A DNA stretch of 43,431 bases, taken from assembly GCA_005881175.1 (NCBI GenBank), contig VBEN01000031.1, positions 1 to 43,431 on the forward strand, given 5' to 3'. A program made the translations under genes and the position numbers. Of the stretch, positions 41,709 through 43,431 are shown in pieces. How positions within the stretch are numbered: the stretch's first letter is position 1; each line of letters starts with the position of its first letter. The stretch comes from Chloroflexota bacterium (GTDB lineage: Bacteria > Chloroflexota > Dormibacteria > CF-121). The notes beneath the pieces are model-generated. The model did not search any database. It saw only the letters and a program-made list of their open reading frames with translations, and had not been told where the DNA came from.

Positions 41709-41736
41709 CGGGTCGCCAGCCAACGCTGGCGACCCG
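41709..41736 (+). terminator. 12-bp hairpin terminator candidate after the AHSA1 gene
   Basis: CGGGTCGCCAGC (41709-41720) and GCTGGCGACCCG (41725-41736) pair perfectly around CAAC. No T-run follows, but position directly after the operon stop and stem strength suit a terminator in a GC-rich genome. Confidence 0.65.
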
Positions 41737-41763
41737 GTTGACCTGCGATTGTGAGCCGAGCCG

Positions 41764-41769
41764 TATCGT
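41764..41769 (+). promoter_or_regulatory. possible leaderless-type -10 element
   Basis: TATCGT ends 6 nt before the ATG at 41776, and no Shine-Dalgarno sequence is present. A TTGACC lies about 20 nt further upstream, a longer than ideal spacing. Confidence 0.3.
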
Positions 41770-41775
41770 ATCGTC

Positions 41776-42150
41776 ATGATCAAAATCGGCTCGATCGTCA
41801 TCAACTGCAAGGACTTCGACCGGACGGTCGCGTTCTGGCAGGAAGCGCTTCACTACGTTCCACGAAGCCCAGACGAGCGCGAGTTCACAATTCTGAAGGA
41901 TCCGGCACGTATTGGCCCGAATCTCTCCGTGCAAGAAACCGACGAGCTGAAGTTCGGCAAAAATCGCATGCATCTGGACCTCTACGCCACCGACCAGAAG
42001 GCTGAGGTGGAGAGGTTGCTCGCAATTGGCGCTACTGTCCACCGGCCTCCACAGGAGGATGAGGACTTCGTCATCCTCGCCGACCCGGAAGGCAAGCTCT
42101 TCTGTGTGGTCGGTCTCGACGAGGGGAAGTACTGGTCGCCGCGAGGTTAG
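41776..42150 (+). CDS. single-domain VOC (glyoxalase-fold) protein
   Basis: This 124-aa protein begins MIKIGSIVINCKDFDRTVAF and ends DFVILADPEGKLFCVVGLDE, the pattern of the VOC subgroup in which two halves pair into one domain. NRMHLDLYATDQKAEVERLL supplies the central His and Asp. The substrate is unknown. It has no ribosome site and may be leaderless. Its end overlaps the opposing EthD gene by 4 nt. Confidence 0.85.
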   Translation: MIKIGSIVINCKDFDRTVAFWQEALHYVPRSPDEREFTILKDPARIGPNLSVQETDELKFGKNRMHLDLYATDQKAEVERLLAIGATVHRPPQEDEDFVILADPEGKLFCVVGLDEGKYWSPRG

Positions 42151-42473
42151 CGTTCGATTTCGTGCTCTTCCGTCAGAAACAGCGCCGTACGTCTTTTATC
42201 GATGAAATTGGCCTCATCTTCGCTTGACGCTTTCCACTCCGCGGAACGCCGGGCGGTCCGAAGTCCGGCGAGATCATCGAACCATAGCTCGGCCACGCCA
42301 TCGAATGTCGGCGGGCCCACCGGGTCTGGATCAGGAATCGGATGGCTCTGCACGAGCCGGCGGAGCCCAGGGATGCGGCGCCCGATCGGTCCGTGAACAT
42401 CCCGCCAGTAGCGCGAGAATTCATCGACTGACATACCCTGCCGTCGCGTGATGCAGTAAACGAGCTTCAGCAC
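42147..42473 (-). CDS. EthD-domain protein
   Basis: This 108-aa protein has the EthD signature: MLKLVYCITRRQGMSVDEFS, RYWRDVHGPIGRRIPGLRRL and FDGVAELWFDDLAGL. This dimeric ferredoxin-like fold is found with ring-cleavage, ether degradation and polyketide genes. Here there is no such partner, so the role is open. It is divergent from the Ddn-like gene across a gap with nested dyads. Confidence 0.87.
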   Translation of the reverse strand: MLKLVYCITRRQGMSVDEFSRYWRDVHGPIGRRIPGLRRLVQSHPIPDPDPVGPPTFDGVAELWFDDLAGLRTARRSAEWKASSEDEANFIDKRRTALFLTEEHEIER

Positions 42474-42506
42474 GACCGCAGTTTACGGGTCTCGACGGCG
42501 GACCAA

Positions 42507-42559
42507 AACCAAACGCGATGCCAATTATGATTGGGTTTGGTTCCAATTGACTTGATTGG
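42507..42559. promoter_or_regulatory. nested inverted repeats in the EthD/Ddn intergenic region
   Basis: AACCAAA (42507-42513) pairs with TTTGGTT (42536-42542), and inside them CCAAT (42521-42525) pairs with ATTGG (42530-42534). A second CCAAT/ATTGG pair follows (42543-42547 and 42555-42559). The 104-nt AT-richer gap between two divergent genes thus holds two related dyads, suggesting an operator for a dimeric regulator. Confidence 0.45.
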
Positions 42560-42577
42560 CGCCAGGAGTGTCACAGT

Positions 42578-43060
42578 ATGGCAGCCCCGGCCAGATCCAC
42601 CCGCGTGCCGTCGTGGGTCCCATTCTTCAATTACATCGCCAAGCCCCTCCTGGCGGTTGGCGTCCCAATGGGTCCCGATGTGCTCATCACGGTACGCGGC
42701 CGTAAGAGCGGCCTGCTTCGCACCACACCGGTAACAATCGCTGAGAACTCCGGCAGGCGGGGGATGATCAGCCCCTTCGGCGAAGTCAACTGGGTGCGCA
42801 ACCTCCGTGCTGCCGGCCGGGCAACCATCACCGTTGGACGGCGGAAAGAAGAGGTGACCGCGATCGAGTTGGGGCCGACGGAAGCCGCTGAATTTATTCG
42901 GGACGTCCTTGCTCCGCACGCACGGCGGACGCGGCTCGGCTCGTGGTTTGTTCGAAGCGTCGATAAGATCGACATCGACCGTCCGGTCGAAGCGGCCGCG
43001 GGCCGACCAGTTTTCGAGCTTTACCCTGCCGAAACGATGGGCGAATCGGAATTGATCTAG
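42578..43060 (+). CDS. Ddn-like F420-dependent nitroreductase-family protein
   Basis: This 160-aa protein has the split-barrel DUF385/Ddn pattern: DVLITVRGRKSGLLRTTPVT, SPFGEVNWVRNLRAAGRATI and a C-terminal YPAETMG. Members bind F420H2 and reduce quinones, nitroaromatics or other hydride acceptors. It supports F420 use in this organism. AGGAG lies 9 nt before the ATG. A membrane-anchored partner gene begins 3 nt after its stop. Confidence 0.87.
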   Translation: MAAPARSTRVPSWVPFFNYIAKPLLAVGVPMGPDVLITVRGRKSGLLRTTPVTIAENSGRRGMISPFGEVNWVRNLRAAGRATITVGRRKEEVTAIELGPTEAAEFIRDVLAPHARRTRLGSWFVRSVDKIDIDRPVEAAAGRPVFELYPAETMGESELI

Positions 43061-43063
43061 GCC

Positions 43064-43431
43064 ATGATCGGCACCACGGTTCCCGACAGAAGACGGGGCT
43101 CCAGGCTGGTCAGAGCTGTCGCGGCGATCCTCGTCGTCCTACTCGTCATTCTTGTGAGCTATGCCCTGTGGACCGTGTATGAGAACACGCTAACTGCGGC
43201 CGCGGTGGATCAGGGCGCATCCAAGCCTTCCCCCCGAGGTGAGCTCTCGCCGACGGCAGCTCGGGCGGTCAAGGCATACGGTGGCGAGGCCGTGTGGAGA
43301 GATGCGACGACGGTCGAGAGCACCGTGACCGTGGGCGGTCTCCTATTTCAGCTGAAGGGGGCCAGCATCCCGCCTCACGCAAAGATCACCGTTGACGTTC
43401 GTCGCCCTCACACCGTGATCGATCCGGTTGA
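43064..43431 (+). CDS. membrane-anchored protein, cut by the window end
   Basis: The frame opens at ATG 43064 and is still open at the window edge (122 codons seen). It has a basic N-terminus (MIGTTVPDRRRGSRLVRAVA), one membrane helix (AILVVLLVILVSYALWTVY), then an external part with LSPTARAVKAYGG-like sequence and strands (TVESTVTVGGLLFQLKGASI). This suggests a lipoprotein-carrier-like beta domain, but I do not recognise it firmly. It is probably co-transcribed with the Ddn-like gene. Confidence 0.6.
   Translation, partial: MIGTTVPDRRRGSRLVRAVAAILVVLLVILVSYALWTVYENTLTAAAVDQGASKPSPRGELSPTAARAVKAYGGEAVWRDATTVESTVTVGGLLFQLKGASIPPHAKITVDVRRPHTVIDPV

Overview
The window looks like a chromosomal stretch from a GC-rich, probably soil-dwelling bacterium. 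An LLM-type enzyme and a Ddn-type enzyme, both of families that use deazaflavin F420, and a complete six-protein mce operon point to Actinobacteriota or a neighbouring terrestrial phylum (Chloroflexota or Dormibacterota-like). This is inference from gene families and I cannot place it more precisely. Genes are tightly packed, with many ATGA, TGATG or longer overlaps that imply translational coupling. I see no tRNA, rRNA, CRISPR array, insertion sequence or prophage.

Region 1 (1-7804, minus strand) is a pyrimidine or hydantoin catabolic operon. In transcription order it encodes an NCS1 nucleobase permease, an LLM-class flavin/F420 oxidoreductase, a beta-ureidopropionase-like nitrilase, a dihydropyrimidinase, a CoA-acylating (methyl)malonate-semialdehyde dehydrogenase and a class III aminotransferase. 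These cover uptake, ring opening, decarbamoylation, transamination and conversion to acetyl- or propionyl-CoA. No classical dihydropyrimidine dehydrogenase is present, so the LLM enzyme is a candidate for that step.

Region 2 (7873-25890) centres on lipid transport. A minus-strand cluster (ECF sigma factor, zinc-type anti-sigma, ABC-2 ATPase and permease) lies divergent to an 11.6-kb plus-strand mce operon. That operon has two MlaE/YrbE permeases, an Mkl/MlaF ATPase, six MCE proteins and an RND/MMPL transporter, nearly all touching or overlapping. A large secreted S15/CocE-type hydrolase converges on its end.

Region 3 (26015-35464) holds an enoyl-CoA hydratase, a divergent aldehyde dehydrogenase, a degenerate hydratase-like gene and a dipeptide/oligopeptide ABC transporter. 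The binding-protein gene of that transporter is broken by a frameshift with missing sequence. The last ATPase is coupled to an unknown membrane protein with a histidine-rich external domain.

Region 4 (35491-43431) is a mosaic of small genes: a MutY/MIG-like glycosylase, VOC proteins, a Tag-like protein, pirin, a methyltransferase, an ArsR-AHSA1 pair, EthD and Ddn-like proteins. The most striking object is a rhodanese-CBS reading frame interrupted by a single in-frame UGA, at the position of a commonly conserved second cysteine. A GC-rich hairpin with a GU-containing apical loop follows 12 nt after it, so this is a candidate selenocysteine protein.
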